Source: Balneolales bacterium
GTDB taxonomy: Bacteria; Bacteroidota; Rhodothermia; Balneolales; Cyclonatronaceae
DNA: 43,382 nucleotides
Reading direction: 5' to 3'
Assembly: GCA_020832405.1 (NCBI GenBank)
Contig: JAFIET010000022.1
Span: 1 to 43,382 of the forward strand
Positions 25,573 to 34,284 of this stretch are shown piece after piece. Every line of letters starts with the position of its first letter. The first letter of the stretch is position 1. The notes beneath the pieces are model-generated. The model was not told the origin of the DNA. It searched no databases and saw only the letters and a list, made by a program, of their open reading frames with translations. Both the position numbers and the translations under genes were made by a program.

Positions 25573-26961
25573 ATGATTACACCCATAAAAAGCGTCCTGC
25601 TTGGGGCACTTATACTGCTCATTTCCGCTCCGGAGCTGCTGGCCCAGCGCAACGTAAGCTACCGCGAACTTGCTTCACAAAACCGGGCACCCGGGCTTTA
25701 TATCGATCATACGGTCATTAAGGCAGATGAAGGAGAGCCAAACGTGTGGCTTCACTACCGTTTCGGATATGATGTGCTTCGGTTCAGGCAGGTTTCCGGC
25801 GGCGCTGCCGACCGTTTTGAAGCTACGGCAGAACTCAGCATTCAGATTTTTGACGCTACGGGCGTTCGCGAACCAGAAGACATCAGAAGAGGTACAGCTA
25901 TCAAAACCCTCACCTGGCGGGGCCGGGCTCAGGCCTCCGGTTTTGATAAAACAAGCCGGGCCGACCTCTTCCTGAATGCGAACCTCTCTGCACAGCTGCC
26001 CGCCGGCCGTTATGCTTATGCAACCTCCATCACCCTCGACGGCCGGCCCCTTCAGCTTCGCCGAAACATGCGCATGTTTACCGTACCCGATTTTACAGAG
26101 CCCGGGAGTACACCCGTTTGGTTCGCATATCCTGCTGAGGAATCTTCATCTGACCGTTTCGGACTGATTAACTTCGGCCGTTCCGTACTTTACGCACAGG
26201 ATTTTGACGCCCTGCTGCTGCTGCCCGATCCTGAACGGACCTACAGCCTGCGCGTAAATCAGGTTGATGCAGCCACACGCGACACAAGTGTGATACGACA
26301 GGTGTTTGAAGCAGAAATCACCCCTGAAACTATCCGGCGCATCAGCCGCATGCAGATCAGCGAGCAAAGCGGCGCGCAACCATTTCTCGAAGTTGATGAA
26401 GCGGAAACAGGCAGTACTGCCGCCGCTTCCTACCTTGCACAAATCACCATACCAAACCGGAAATTCGAAAACACCTCCTTTATCATACAGGTGAAAGACG
26501 GGGATACGCTTGTTGCAGAACGCTTTTTCCGAAATTTATGGCTCGATATCCCCACAAGTCTGCTCAATATTGATGTTGCGATTCGGAAAATGGAAATAAT
26601 TATGGACCGCGACGCACACCGCGAGCTCAGGCGTGGCAATGAGCAGCAGCGCATTGCAAACTTCCGTGCTTTCTGGCAGGCACGCGACCCGGAGCCGGAA
26701 TCGGACTATAACCCCGTGATGGTTGAATTTTTCCGGAGGGTTGATATTGCTTTTGAACGCTTCACCACGCCGAATCAGCCGGGTTACGACAGCGATCAGG
26801 GCCGTACCCTCATCCGGTTTGGGGAACCTGACCGCATCACCCGCAGGCTCCCTGCGGGAAGTCCGGCTGTAGAAGTTTGGCAGTACAGCGACCGCGAGTT
26901 CATCTTTGAAGCAACAAGCGGCTTCGGAGAATACAGGTTGCTGCGATCGAACCGGCTTTAA
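25573..26961 (+). CDS. Secreted GWxTD domain-containing protein
   Basis: 462 residues. Signal peptide VLLGALILLISAPELLAQ (to about residue 25). The middle is a long series of beta-strand-like segments of unknown role. The C-terminal ~110 residues form a GWxTD-like domain with the spaced markers FRAFWQARDPEP, EFFRRVDIAFERF, YDSDQGRTLIRFGEPDRI and VWQYSDREFIFE. The domain is named for a motif found in Acidobacteria and Bacteroidota exported proteins, and its function is not established. No lipobox or T9SS sorting domain was seen, so the protein is probably periplasmic or outer-membrane associated. It is monocistronic, ending at a strong terminator. Confidence 0.82.
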   Translation: MITPIKSVLLGALILLISAPELLAQRNVSYRELASQNRAPGLYIDHTVIKADEGEPNVWLHYRFGYDVLRFRQVSGGAADRFEATAELSIQIFDATGVREPEDIRRGTAIKTLTWRGRAQASGFDKTSRADLFLNANLSAQLPAGRYAYATSITLDGRPLQLRRNMRMFTVPDFTEPGSTPVWFAYPAEESSSDRFGLINFGRSVLYAQDFDALLLLPDPERTYSLRVNQVDAATRDTSVIRQVFEAEITPETIRRISRMQISEQSGAQPFLEVDEAETGSTAAASYLAQITIPNRKFENTSFIIQVKDGDTLVAERFFRNLWLDIPTSLLNIDVAIRKMEIIMDRDAHRELRRGNEQQRIANFRAFWQARDPEPESDYNPVMVEFFRRVDIAFERFTTPNQPGYDSDQGRTLIRFGEPDRITRRLPAGSPAVEVWQYSDREFIFEATSGFGEYRLLRSNRL

Positions 26962-26982
26962 CCACCTTTGAAAAAAAGATAC

Positions 26983-27027
26983 AGGCAGGCTGCATAAAAA
27001 TATTTTTTATGCAGCCTGCCTTTTTTT
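26983..27027 (+). terminator. Rho-independent terminator of the GWxTD gene
   Basis: A perfect 18-bp stem (26983-27000 with 27004-27021) with a 3-base loop is followed by a T run. Confidence 0.93.
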
Positions 27028-27098
27028 ATTTTCGCAAATGCAGCTTGATACATTGATAATCTTCATTTATCATTTATGAAGTTCGTCAGAACCAAATA

Positions 27099-27127
27099 TT
27101 GCTCAACTTTCCGGTTTAGAATACAAT
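27099..27127 (+). promoter_or_regulatory. Candidate promoter of the pdxA run
   Basis: TTGCTC (27099-27104) and TACAAT (27122-27127) are 17 bp apart, about 165 bases before the pdxA start. Confidence 0.35.
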
Positions 27128-27293
27128 CAAGTCTTATCTGCCGTACATTACGCACCACAATGTCATTTTACGCACACTTAACCGGAAGTCCGTTAATCTG
27201 GGTTAACCTATATATGTTTCCATGCAAGCCGCAGTTCACGCCCTGAATCATACTCCTCAACCGTTACTTAAAGGCCGTTTAGCCGCCTGAACG

Positions 27294-28343
27294 ATGAACA
27301 GCCTCCCTCCTATCTGCGTTACCCCCGGAGACTTCAATGGCGTTGGTCCGGAAACGGTTCTGAAGGCCCTTACGGATCCTGAAGTGGCTGAGAATACTCC
27401 TTTTCTGCTGCTCGGCCCCCTTAGGGCATGGCAGTACTGGCAGGAAAAATGCGCCTATGCCGGGCCGTCACTAACCGCTGTTACAACGCTTTCTGCCCCA
27501 TTTGAAGCCGGCAAAGTGTACGTTTACAACCCGGCAGATGAGCTTTCCCGTTTTATTCCGCAACCTGGTGAACTCACAGCGCCTTCCGGACTGCTGAGCA
27601 TGGCCTGCATCGCGACCGCCACGGATTTGTGCCTGAGCGGTAAGGCCGCTGCCATGCTTACTGCACCAATCAGCAAAGAGGCCGTAAACCTGGCCGGGCA
27701 TCACATTCCGGGGCATACCGAGTACCTCGCTGAGCGTGACGGGAACGCCGAGGTTGCCATGATGCTGGTTTCCGGCAATCTCAGGGTCGTTCCGCTTACC
27801 ACGCACATACCGGTAAAAGCTGTAAGTGCCGCCATCACGCAGGAGCGGATTATCAGCAAGGCGCACATCATCCTGAAAAGCCTTCAGAATGATTTCGGAA
27901 TTGCCGAACCCAAGCTTGCTGTTTTAGGTCTTAATCCGCATGCCGGCGACGGCGGCGTGATTGGCAGCGAAGAAATCGAAGTGATAACCCCTGCCATAAG
28001 CCGTTTGCAAGAGCTGGGGCACAACTGTGACGGCCCGTTTCCGGCTGACGGATTTTTTGCCAACCGAACGTATCAGCAATTTGACGCCGTGCTTGCCATG
28101 TATCACGATCAGGGGCTTGTAGCCTTTAAAACGATTGCGTTTAATGCGGGCGTCAACTTTACAGCAGGGCTTTCCTTTATCCGCACTTCACCTGATCATG
28201 GTACTGCTTTTGGCATTGCCGGCCGCAATATCGCAAATGCGGGCTCCGTGAAAGAAGCCATCACCCTCGCTAAAGCCCTCACGGCCCTGCGCAGCAGAAA
28301 CGAACCTACAACTACTCCCTACCCAGTAAAAAAAACAGATTAA
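27294..28343 (+). CDS. pdxA: 4-hydroxythreonine-4-phosphate dehydrogenase (PdxA)
   Basis: 349 residues. The enzyme oxidises 4-phosphohydroxy-threonine in the DXP-dependent route to pyridoxal phosphate. The start MNSLPPICVTPGDFNGVGPE is the family opening. Metal-binding histidines sit at 171 (TTHIPV), 216 (LNPHAGDGG) and 271 (MYHDQGL), and PGHTEYLA at 139-146 holds the substrate-binding His141. One departure is TSPDHGTAFGIAG, where most members have Asp at the position of Gly307 (GTAFDIAG). The other residues suggest an active enzyme. It heads a run with a methyltransferase 5 bp downstream and ftsE. Confidence 0.93.
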   Translation: MNSLPPICVTPGDFNGVGPETVLKALTDPEVAENTPFLLLGPLRAWQYWQEKCAYAGPSLTAVTTLSAPFEAGKVYVYNPADELSRFIPQPGELTAPSGLLSMACIATATDLCLSGKAAAMLTAPISKEAVNLAGHHIPGHTEYLAERDGNAEVAMMLVSGNLRVVPLTTHIPVKAVSAAITQERIISKAHIILKSLQNDFGIAEPKLAVLGLNPHAGDGGVIGSEEIEVITPAISRLQELGHNCDGPFPADGFFANRTYQQFDAVLAMYHDQGLVAFKTIAFNAGVNFTAGLSFIRTSPDHGTAFGIAGRNIANAGSVKEAITLAKALTALRSRNEPTTTPYPVKKTD

Positions 28344-28348
28344 CGTAC

Positions 28349-29131
28349 ATGAGCCAGAAAACTGCCCGAATTTACACTTCTCTTGCGCCGGTTTACAACG
28401 ACCTGATGAAAGATGTGGACTACGAAGACTGGGCCGACTATGTTGATGCGATCATTCAGGAATTGCGGCCGGATGCGGTGAGCCTGCTTGAACTTGCCTG
28501 TGGTACCGGAAAAGTTGCGATGTACCTCGAGGAGCTTGACTGCTACGAAATTACCGCCACCGATATGAGCGCCGAAATGCTCGAAATTGGTGAGCGCAAA
28601 GCACGCTTCCGTAATATGCAGATTAAGTGGAAACAGCTTGATTTCTACGATATTCAGCTTGATGAAACCTATGATGTTGTCTTTTCGCTGTTCGACAGCG
28701 TTAACTACATCATGAATGAAGCCGATTTTCTGAAGATGCTCGCTAATGTGGAAAAGGTGATGCATGAAGATTCCATTTTTATTTTTGATTTCACTACGCC
28801 GAAGCATTCCGAATATGTGAACGACAAGCTCAATACCGACGGCGTTAGCCCTGACGGTATCCGTTTTGAACGGGTGAGCTATTATGTACCAAGTCAGAAA
28901 GTACATGTGAGTGAGTTTGAGATTGAAGTACTTGATGACGATAAAATAACGGCACTGCGCCGCGACCGGGAAGTTCACAGGCAACGCATTTATGACCTGC
29001 AGGAGGTGAAGGCTATTGTGGCAAAATCCAATTTTGAAATGCTTGCCGCTTACGACGATTTCGTGATCGAACCGGCACATGCTAAAACTGAACGTGTAAC
29101 CATGGTGCTCGCGTGTCGCAGGAACCCGTAA
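28349..29131 (+). CDS. Class I SAM-dependent methyltransferase
   Basis: 260 residues. Motif I LLELACGTGK (46-55) binds the SAM methionine end, and EITATDMSAEML supplies the acidic residue at the end of beta2 for the ribose. YDVVFSLFDSVNYI is the typical motif around beta4, and the fold continues through IFIFDFTTPKHSEY. The opening ARIYTSLAPVYNDLMKDVDYEDWADY is common in the Methyltransf_25/UbiE-like group, many of which have unknown small-molecule substrates. It starts 5 bp after pdxA and overlaps ftsE by 19 bp, so the three are surely co-transcribed; a functional link is not implied by family knowledge. Confidence 0.87.
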   Translation: MSQKTARIYTSLAPVYNDLMKDVDYEDWADYVDAIIQELRPDAVSLLELACGTGKVAMYLEELDCYEITATDMSAEMLEIGERKARFRNMQIKWKQLDFYDIQLDETYDVVFSLFDSVNYIMNEADFLKMLANVEKVMHEDSIFIFDFTTPKHSEYVNDKLNTDGVSPDGIRFERVSYYVPSQKVHVSEFEIEVLDDDKITALRRDREVHRQRIYDLQEVKAIVAKSNFEMLAAYDDFVIEPAHAKTERVTMVLACRRNP

Positions 29132-29796
29132 TTGAATTCCGGAACGTAACCGTACGTTTCGATGGAAAAAGCATACTGGAAGACCTTGATTTTTCGCTCG
29201 GCAACGGCGAGTTCTGCTACCTGATTGGTGCAACCGGCTCGGGTAAAAGTTCGCTGCTGCGGCTCATTTACCGCGACCTGATGCCTGACTTCGGGGATGT
29301 GCTTGCAGCAGGCGAACACGTAACCCGTCTCAGGGAGCGGGATATTCCGTTTTTACGGCGCAAGCTTGGCATCGTATTTCAGGACTTCCAGCTGCTGCCC
29401 GATCGCAGCGTGTATGAAAATGTAGCCTTCGCACTGGAAGTTACAGGCAACAAGCGCAGCTTTATCCGACAGCGTGTGCTGGAGTGCCTGGCCATGGTCG
29501 GGCTTTCCCACAAACATAACAACATGCCCGGCGACCTCTCCGGCGGCGAGCAGCAGCGTGTCGTAATCGCACGTGCGCTGGCCAACGAGCCCCGTATTAT
29601 GCTGGCAGATGAACCAACCGGTAACCTCGACCCGGAAGCTTCGGCCAGCATCATGGAGCTGCTGATGCAGATCAACAACCGGGGCATGGCCATACTGATG
29701 GTAACCCACAGCTACGACCTCGTGCGGCAGTTCCCCCACCGCACCGTAAAACTGGTGGACGGCAAACTGCGGGAAATCGCTCCAGGCGGGGTCTGA
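29113..29796 (+). CDS. ftsE: Cell division ABC transporter ATP-binding protein FtsE
   Basis: 227 residues, GTG start inside the end of the methyltransferase gene. Walker A GATGSGKS (39-46), Q-loop VFQDFQLLP (88-96), signature LSGGEQQR (142-149) and Walker [13 protein letters not shown] (162-173) are all present. The Q-loop and [21 protein letters not shown] are typical of FtsE, the ATPase that with FtsX controls peptidoglycan amidases at the division site. No ftsX follows; the next gene 600 bp on is an N-acetylmuramoyl-L-alanine amidase, a class of enzyme that FtsEX activates in other bacteria. A LolD-type ATPase is the main alternative. Confidence 0.85.
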   Translation: MSQEPVIEFRNVTVRFDGKSILEDLDFSLGNGEFCYLIGATGSGKSSLLRLIYRDLMPDFGDVLAAGEHVTRLRERDIPFLRRKLGIVFQDFQLLPDRSVYENVAFALEVTGNKRSFIRQRVLECLAMVGLSHKHNNMPGDLSGGEQQRVVIARALANEPRIMLADEPTGNLDPEASASIMELLMQINNRGMAILMVTHSYDLVRQFPHRTVKLVDGKLREIAPGGV

Positions 29797-30402
29797 GTTA
29801 AGGAAGCGCTGCCAATTACGGAGCTCTTTTGATTTGAACATATTTAATGTATGTTATTAATTGCATATGGTAATTCTATATGTAAACATGCGTCTGGTAT
29901 GAGACGCCAACCGTCTCATATGGGGATTTTTAACCTCCAAAACCAGTCGCTTTTTTTTGAGATATGTTTTTTTGCTACTTAGATGAGTCAGGTACTCCGC
30001 ACCTTCCAGGAAACACAAGCCATTATGTGTTGGCAGGTTTAGCTATTCCAACCAATCGTTGGAAGCATTGTGAAATCGAAACCGGCCGAATCAAAAAAGT
30101 ATGGGCCTTATGGTGAGGAAATCCATAGAAGATGGTTGCTTCAAAGATATCCGGTGCAAAGTCACATTCCGGATTTTGAGTCTTTAAACCGGAACAAGAA
30201 TTCAAATCGTTGGTCTGAGGCATTTTACAACCAGGGAATGCGAGTGCAGCTACTGCATATAGCCAAAAAAAATCTGTAGAGCTCTTGTTCTGAATAAATA
30301 TCAACATTGCCTATTTTAATAAATAAAAACCGACTCAGCCTTCGTTATTATACAGGTTTCCAACTACCCATTTTCTCATAAACAGCAATTCCATCAACAA
30401 GC
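29797..30402. other. 606-bp intergenic region between ftsE and the amidase
   Basis: AT-rich. A perfect 9-bp hairpin tatgagacg-ccaac-cgtctcata (29898-29920) is preceded by another cgtct (29891-29895), and may terminate or process the ftsE transcript. A 69-codon frame with a GTG start (30070-30279, plus) and an overlapping 94-codon frame on the other strand (30023-30307) have no recognisable family and ordinary composition. I do not call either a gene, but a degraded gene cannot be excluded. Confidence 0.5.
29898..29920. other. Perfect hairpin after ftsE
   Basis: Nine paired bases, loop ccaac. No T run follows directly on the plus strand (gggattttt comes after a 3-base gap), so it is a possible weak terminator. 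Confidence 0.4.
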
Positions 30403-31770
30403 ATGTTACGCTTTCAAAAACTGTCATCAACTTTGCTGCTGTTTATTTTGACTGTACTGCTTTTGCTTCCTCAGGTTGTTACCGGAATTGCGGTAAGTAC
30501 TGAAACCGCGGCCCTGTCCCCCTCTTCCGCTTCCGCTTACACTGCTTCAGATACGAACCGCCTCGACCGTATCTCAGCGGCCCGCAGGTCTGACGGGCTC
30601 GGTTACGTTATTCGCTTTCACTTCACGTCGAGGCCGGACTCCTTCCGCGTGTTTCAGCCGGAACCGGACCTTATACAGTTCGCCGTTTACAGCAGCAGTC
30701 CTGTATCGGTAGCTGAGAACCTTCAGCTACCGGAGCCTTTCGGTGAAGTACGCAGCACGCAAACCGATTTTGGCTTCGGTTTCGATATCCCCCTGAATTC
30801 AGAAACTTCGTTTCTGGCTCAAAGCTACATCGATCAGAACCGCAGGCACGCCCTCATCGGACTGACGGAAATTTCCGGGAGGGAAATAGCCGCCCTTACC
30901 GAGGGTTTCAATGTAATAAACTGGAACCCTGAGTCAAACGGCCCTGCTGCGACTGAGCCCTCCGGCGGAGAAACCGTTTTTGTGCCAAACCCGATTCCCG
31001 TACCCGCAGAGGAAAACAGCCCGTCACCGGCAAGCGAACTGGTAAACTGGATCGTATTTGATACCATCGTGCTCGATGCCGGGCATGGCGGGCGCGACCC
31101 CGGTGCCATTGGGGCAAGCGGTACCTACGAAAAAGACATTGTGCTTGCAGTAGCACTGAAAGTCGGGGAATACATCAAAGAGCACATGCCAGAGCTTAGG
31201 GTTATTTATACCCGTAATGATGATACTTTCGTAGGCCTTGCCGAACGCGGGCGCATCGCCAACCGCAACAACGGGCACCTTTTTGTTTCTATCCACACCA
31301 ATGCGCATACCGGCAGACAGGCCAACGGTGCTGAATTTTACTTTCTGGGTCAGGGCAGAACGCAGTCGGCATTGGAAGTAATGCGGCGAGAAAATGCCGT
31401 GACCCGCTTTGAAGATCAGGATGAGCGGCCGGACGAGCTCACCGATTTTATGCTGCTAACCCACATCATGCAGAATTCGGGCAACATCCGGCAAAGTGAA
31501 ACCTTCGCCGGGCTGCTCGAGCAGCAGTTTTCGCAGCGGGCACAGCGCCGCACGCGCGGGGTAAAGCAGGCTGGGCTTCAGGTACTTTTCGAAGCCTCCA
31601 TGCCCGGAGTGCTGGTAGAGCTTGGCTTCATCTCAAACCCGCAGGAAGAGCGCTTTATGAACAGCGAATACGGACAGGCAATTCTGGCCTCGGCCATTTT
31701 CAGAGCCATCCGCGATTATAAAGAGCTCATTCAGCGCCGTCAGCGTGGTCAGCAGGTACCAACCAATTAA
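30403..31770 (+). CDS. Exported N-acetylmuramoyl-L-alanine amidase (Amidase_3)
   Basis: 455 residues. Signal anchor LLLFILTVLLLLPQVV near the N-terminus, an AMIN-like or unrelated beta-rich region about 50-175, a Pro/Ser/Glu-rich linker about 176-212, and the zinc amidase domain about 220-445. Zinc ligands are His228 (VLDAGHGGRDPGA), Glu243 (GTYEKDI) and His298 (SIHTNAH), with catalytic Glu406 in VLVELGFISNPQEE. The enzyme cleaves the bond between MurNAc and L-Ala in peptidoglycan and acts in the periplasm during cell separation. Residues about 312-390 form an insertion in the domain (GQGRTQSALEVMRRENAV...) as in the autoinhibited AmiA/B/C type, which is controlled through FtsEX-type partners. 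ftsE lies just upstream. Confidence 0.92.
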   Translation: MLRFQKLSSTLLLFILTVLLLLPQVVTGIAVSTETAALSPSSASAYTASDTNRLDRISAARRSDGLGYVIRFHFTSRPDSFRVFQPEPDLIQFAVYSSSPVSVAENLQLPEPFGEVRSTQTDFGFGFDIPLNSETSFLAQSYIDQNRRHALIGLTEISGREIAALTEGFNVINWNPESNGPAATEPSGGETVFVPNPIPVPAEENSPSPASELVNWIVFDTIVLDAGHGGRDPGAIGASGTYEKDIVLAVALKVGEYIKEHMPELRVIYTRNDDTFVGLAERGRIANRNNGHLFVSIHTNAHTGRQANGAEFYFLGQGRTQSALEVMRRENAVTRFEDQDERPDELTDFMLLTHIMQNSGNIRQSETFAGLLEQQFSQRAQRRTRGVKQAGLQVLFEASMPGVLVELGFISNPQEERFMNSEYGQAILASAIFRAIRDYKELIQRRQRGQQVPTN

Positions 31771-31858
31771 GCCGTCACATCATCATAATTCAACTCCTTT
31801 AAAATCAGCCGGATCAGTCAGGCCGGAATCTGAACCTTACCCTCAAAATAATCCTTCT

Positions 31859-32524
31859 ATGAAACCCTTTGTAATCGGTGTAGCCGGAGGAAGCGGCTCA
31901 GGTAAAACAACGGTTGTAAGCCACATTATCAACGCAGTGGGCAGCGAAAACCTCGTACTGCTGCAGCACGACTCCTATTACCGGGATCTGAAGCACCTCA
32001 CCTTTGAACAGCGTGTAAAGCAGAATTATGACCATCCCGCTGCCCTCGAAACCGAACTGATGATCCGGCACGTGAACGCACTTTTAAACGGCTACAGTAT
32101 CAAATGCCCGATTTATGATTTCAAGAATCACGTGCGTTCCGAAAACTACAGCACCTACACCCCAAAACCCATCATCCTTGTTGACGGCATCCTCATTTTC
32201 TACGAGCGCGAACTTAGGGAGCTGATGAACATCAAAATTTTTGTGGATACCGATGATGACCTGCGCCTGCTCCGCAGGCTGAAGCGCGATATCAACGACC
32301 GCGGCCGGAGTGTGGACAGCGTGCTGAATCAGTACGAGCAGTTTGTGCGCCCCATGCACCTTGAGTTTGTGGAACCCTCCAAGCGGTATGCAGATATCAT
32401 CATCCCGCACGGGGGGCAAAACAAAGTAGCGCTCGACATCCTGAATTCTTTCATCTCTGAGAAAGTGTCCCATATCACCGAAAAAGAAAATTCGGTTTCC
32501 GCAGCCAACCAGTCCGAAGAGTAA
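31859..32524 (+). CDS. udk: Uridine kinase
   Basis: 221 residues from the ATG at 31859; the frame extends upstream into the amidase gene end, but the family starts at MKPFVIGVAGGSGSGKTT. P-loop at 10-17. LLQHDSYYRDL binds the nucleoside, NYDHPAALE is a family signature, and the lid region RLLRRLKRDINDRGRSVDSVLNQY is intact. It phosphorylates uridine and cytidine with ATP/GTP in pyrimidine salvage. The C-terminal ~20 residues after HITEKENS are non-conserved. Separated from the amidase by 88 bp and followed by a long terminator hairpin. Confidence 0.95.
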   Translation: MKPFVIGVAGGSGSGKTTVVSHIINAVGSENLVLLQHDSYYRDLKHLTFEQRVKQNYDHPAALETELMIRHVNALLNGYSIKCPIYDFKNHVRSENYSTYTPKPIILVDGILIFYERELRELMNIKIFVDTDDDLRLLRRLKRDINDRGRSVDSVLNQYEQFVRPMHLEFVEPSKRYADIIIPHGGQNKVALDILNSFISEKVSHITEKENSVSAANQSEE

Positions 32525-32573
32525 AGCCAGGCGGCCCGCACATGTTTAGGCTCCCCTAAGCCGGTTCTGCAAA

Positions 32574-32648
32574 AAAAAGGCGCCCGGAGCGTTTTCAGTT
32601 CTGAATGCCGCTGAGGCTTGCAGCACTGAAAAGCTTCGGGCGCTTTTT
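32574..32648. terminator. Bidirectional terminator between udk and the repeat protein
   Basis: The outer arms (aaaaggcgcccggagcgttttcagt and actgaaaagcttcgggcgctttt) form a ~24-bp stem with few mismatches, and T/A runs flank both sides. It serves two convergent genes. Confidence 0.85.
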
Positions 32649-32681
32649 ATTTATATCTGTATCCTGCGATGGAGCTGACCC

Positions 32682-34028
32682 TTACCGGCCGTAATTAAAG
32701 AAGGGAAACACACGTGCAAAACCACCTTCCTGAGCGATGTTGATGAGGCCGATTTGCAGTCCCCTCAGGTTTTGGGCATAGTTCACAATCCCGATGGTGA
32801 GGCCGCTTTGGATGCCGTCGTTCCAGTTTACCGGCGCGAGCACAAGCCCGTACTGACGCCCCTCATCAGGCAAGTAGGTGAACAGGCTTGCCACATGCAA
32901 GCCTGAAAGCTGCTGCGCCAGCACGGCCGAGCTTAACGATGCGCCGCGCAGGTTTTCAGCGGCTACAAATCCGCCGGCAAAGCTGATGCCCGAAACATCC
33001 CTGCCTGCAATCCCGAAACCGCTGAGCTGAAGGCCGCGGATGGTTTCCCCTGCCGTGATTAAACCGGAAGCATTCAGCCCCCTGAAGCTTTCACCAGCCT
33101 GAACAAGGCCCGCAGCAGAAATACCACTGAATTGCCCGCCGCTCACCACAATGGGCGCAGCCATGATGCCGCGGCCGCCCTCCCCGGAAATTGCCGCAAG
33201 CAGGGATACGGAAATACCCCGCATTTCACCGCCGGTTACGGAGGCAAGCCCCGAAGCCTGAATCCCGCGGCTGTTTTCTCCGCTCACAGCGGCAAGTCCG
33301 CCAACCTGAATACCGCGAAATCCGCCGCCGGCAACCGAGGCAAGCCCACCGGCGGAAATCCCCCGCAGCTGCTCACCGGTAACAGAGGCAAGTCCGCCCA
33401 CCGTGATGCCGCGTTTTTCTTCGCCTACCACCGCTGCGAGTCCGCCGAAGGTAATCCCGCGGGCGCTTTCGCCGCTTACAGCGGCGAAGCCTCCCGCACT
33501 GATACCGCGCTGATGATCAGCGGTTACGCTCGCAAGTCCGCTGATACTGATCCCCGAAAAGCTGCCACCGGAAACATTGGCAATGCCGCTCACGAAAACC
33601 CCGCCGGAGCCCTCCGCTGAAACATTGGCAACCCCTGCCAGGCCTACGCCATAGTTTTCGGAAGCAACCGTAGCAATACCCGAGGAAGTTACCCCTCTGA
33701 TTTTCCCCATACTTACAAGCGCCAGCCAGCTGTAACCGACCCCGTTCAGGTTTTCAAAACCCGTAGCCGGTAATCCCAATGCCACACCATTGATGGTACC
33801 CGTGTACAAATTTTCTTCGCGGGGCACCCAAATGGTTGCATTGAGGCCGTTCACCTTACGAAGCCGGGAATCCCTGAAATTCAGCCGGATACCGTTTACG
33901 CCCTCCGAATCCCCGATTGAAATGCCCGTATTGCCGGCAGTGAGGTCGAAAGATGACTGCGCCTGTGCAGCGCTGTTCATAAAAGCGCCAGCCATGAGCA
34001 GCGCAAGACTTATGTAAATAAATTTCAT
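32682..34028 (-). CDS. Secreted Gly-rich repeat protein (LA_2272-like surface repeat)
   Basis: 448 residues from the ATG at 34028 (a TTG four codons upstream is less likely). Signal peptide MKFIYISLALLMAGAFM to about AQA. From about residue 105 to 360, roughly 14 tandem units of about 18 residues follow the pattern (R)GI-x2-GGLA-x-V-x-GE, e.g. RGITVGGLASVTGEQL, RGISAGGLASVAGGGF, RGIQVGGLAAVSGENS. This should fold as a regular beta-solenoid or small barrel. The tail IGIVNYAQNLRGLQIGLINIAQ and FPFFNYGR resembles the LA_2272-type surface repeats first named in Leptospira. No enzyme motif. The gene has an upstream terminator-free space shared with the DUF294 gene, 256 bp. Confidence 0.8.
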   Translation of the reverse strand: MKFIYISLALLMAGAFMNSAAQAQSSFDLTAGNTGISIGDSEGVNGIRLNFRDSRLRKVNGLNATIWVPREENLYTGTINGVALGLPATGFENLNGVGYSWLALVSMGKIRGVTSSGIATVASENYGVGLAGVANVSAEGSGGVFVSGIANVSGGSFSGISISGLASVTADHQRGISAGGFAAVSGESARGITFGGLAAVVGEEKRGITVGGLASVTGEQLRGISAGGLASVAGGGFRGIQVGGLAAVSGENSRGIQASGLASVTGGEMRGISVSLLAAISGEGGRGIMAAPIVVSGGQFSGISAAGLVQAGESFRGLNASGLITAGETIRGLQLSGFGIAGRDVSGISFAGGFVAAENLRGASLSSAVLAQQLSGLHVASLFTYLPDEGRQYGLVLAPVNWNDGIQSGLTIGIVNYAQNLRGLQIGLINIAQEGGFARVFPFFNYGR

Positions 34029-34284
34029 GGAATTAGACAAATAGTGTGTTCAATAAATATGGTGACGATAAACGGCTTATACGTCACGCCGGAAAATCGG
34101 TTCATGGTTTTCTTTATTCAAAGAGGAATAAAAGCAAGCCGGGGTTACAAACTTTTCTGATTCAGGCGGCCGGCGGTTGGCTTTTAGCTTTTAGCGGTTT
34201 GGCCGCGGACCGACCCAAAAATGCTTAATGTCAACTAAAAACATCAACCTTATTTAGGCATCTACAAACCAGAAACCAGAAACC
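34029..34284. other. Intergenic region with short direct repeats
   Basis: Between two minus-strand genes. It contains tandem snippets ggcttttagcttttagc and aaccagaaaccagaaacc, each a 7-8 bp unit repeated in tandem. No gene is credible. Confidence 0.5.

Larger units (their letters stand above)
26962..27293. other. Intergenic region between GWxTD gene and pdxA
   Basis: About 330 bp. After the terminator it is AT-rich and contains one promoter-like pair (27099-27127). Nothing else was recognised. Confidence 0.5.

Noticed and set aside
29898-29920. CRISPR-like repeat cluster (cgtct/agacg copies)
   Set aside because: Only three short copies in a hairpin; no regular spacers or cas genes.
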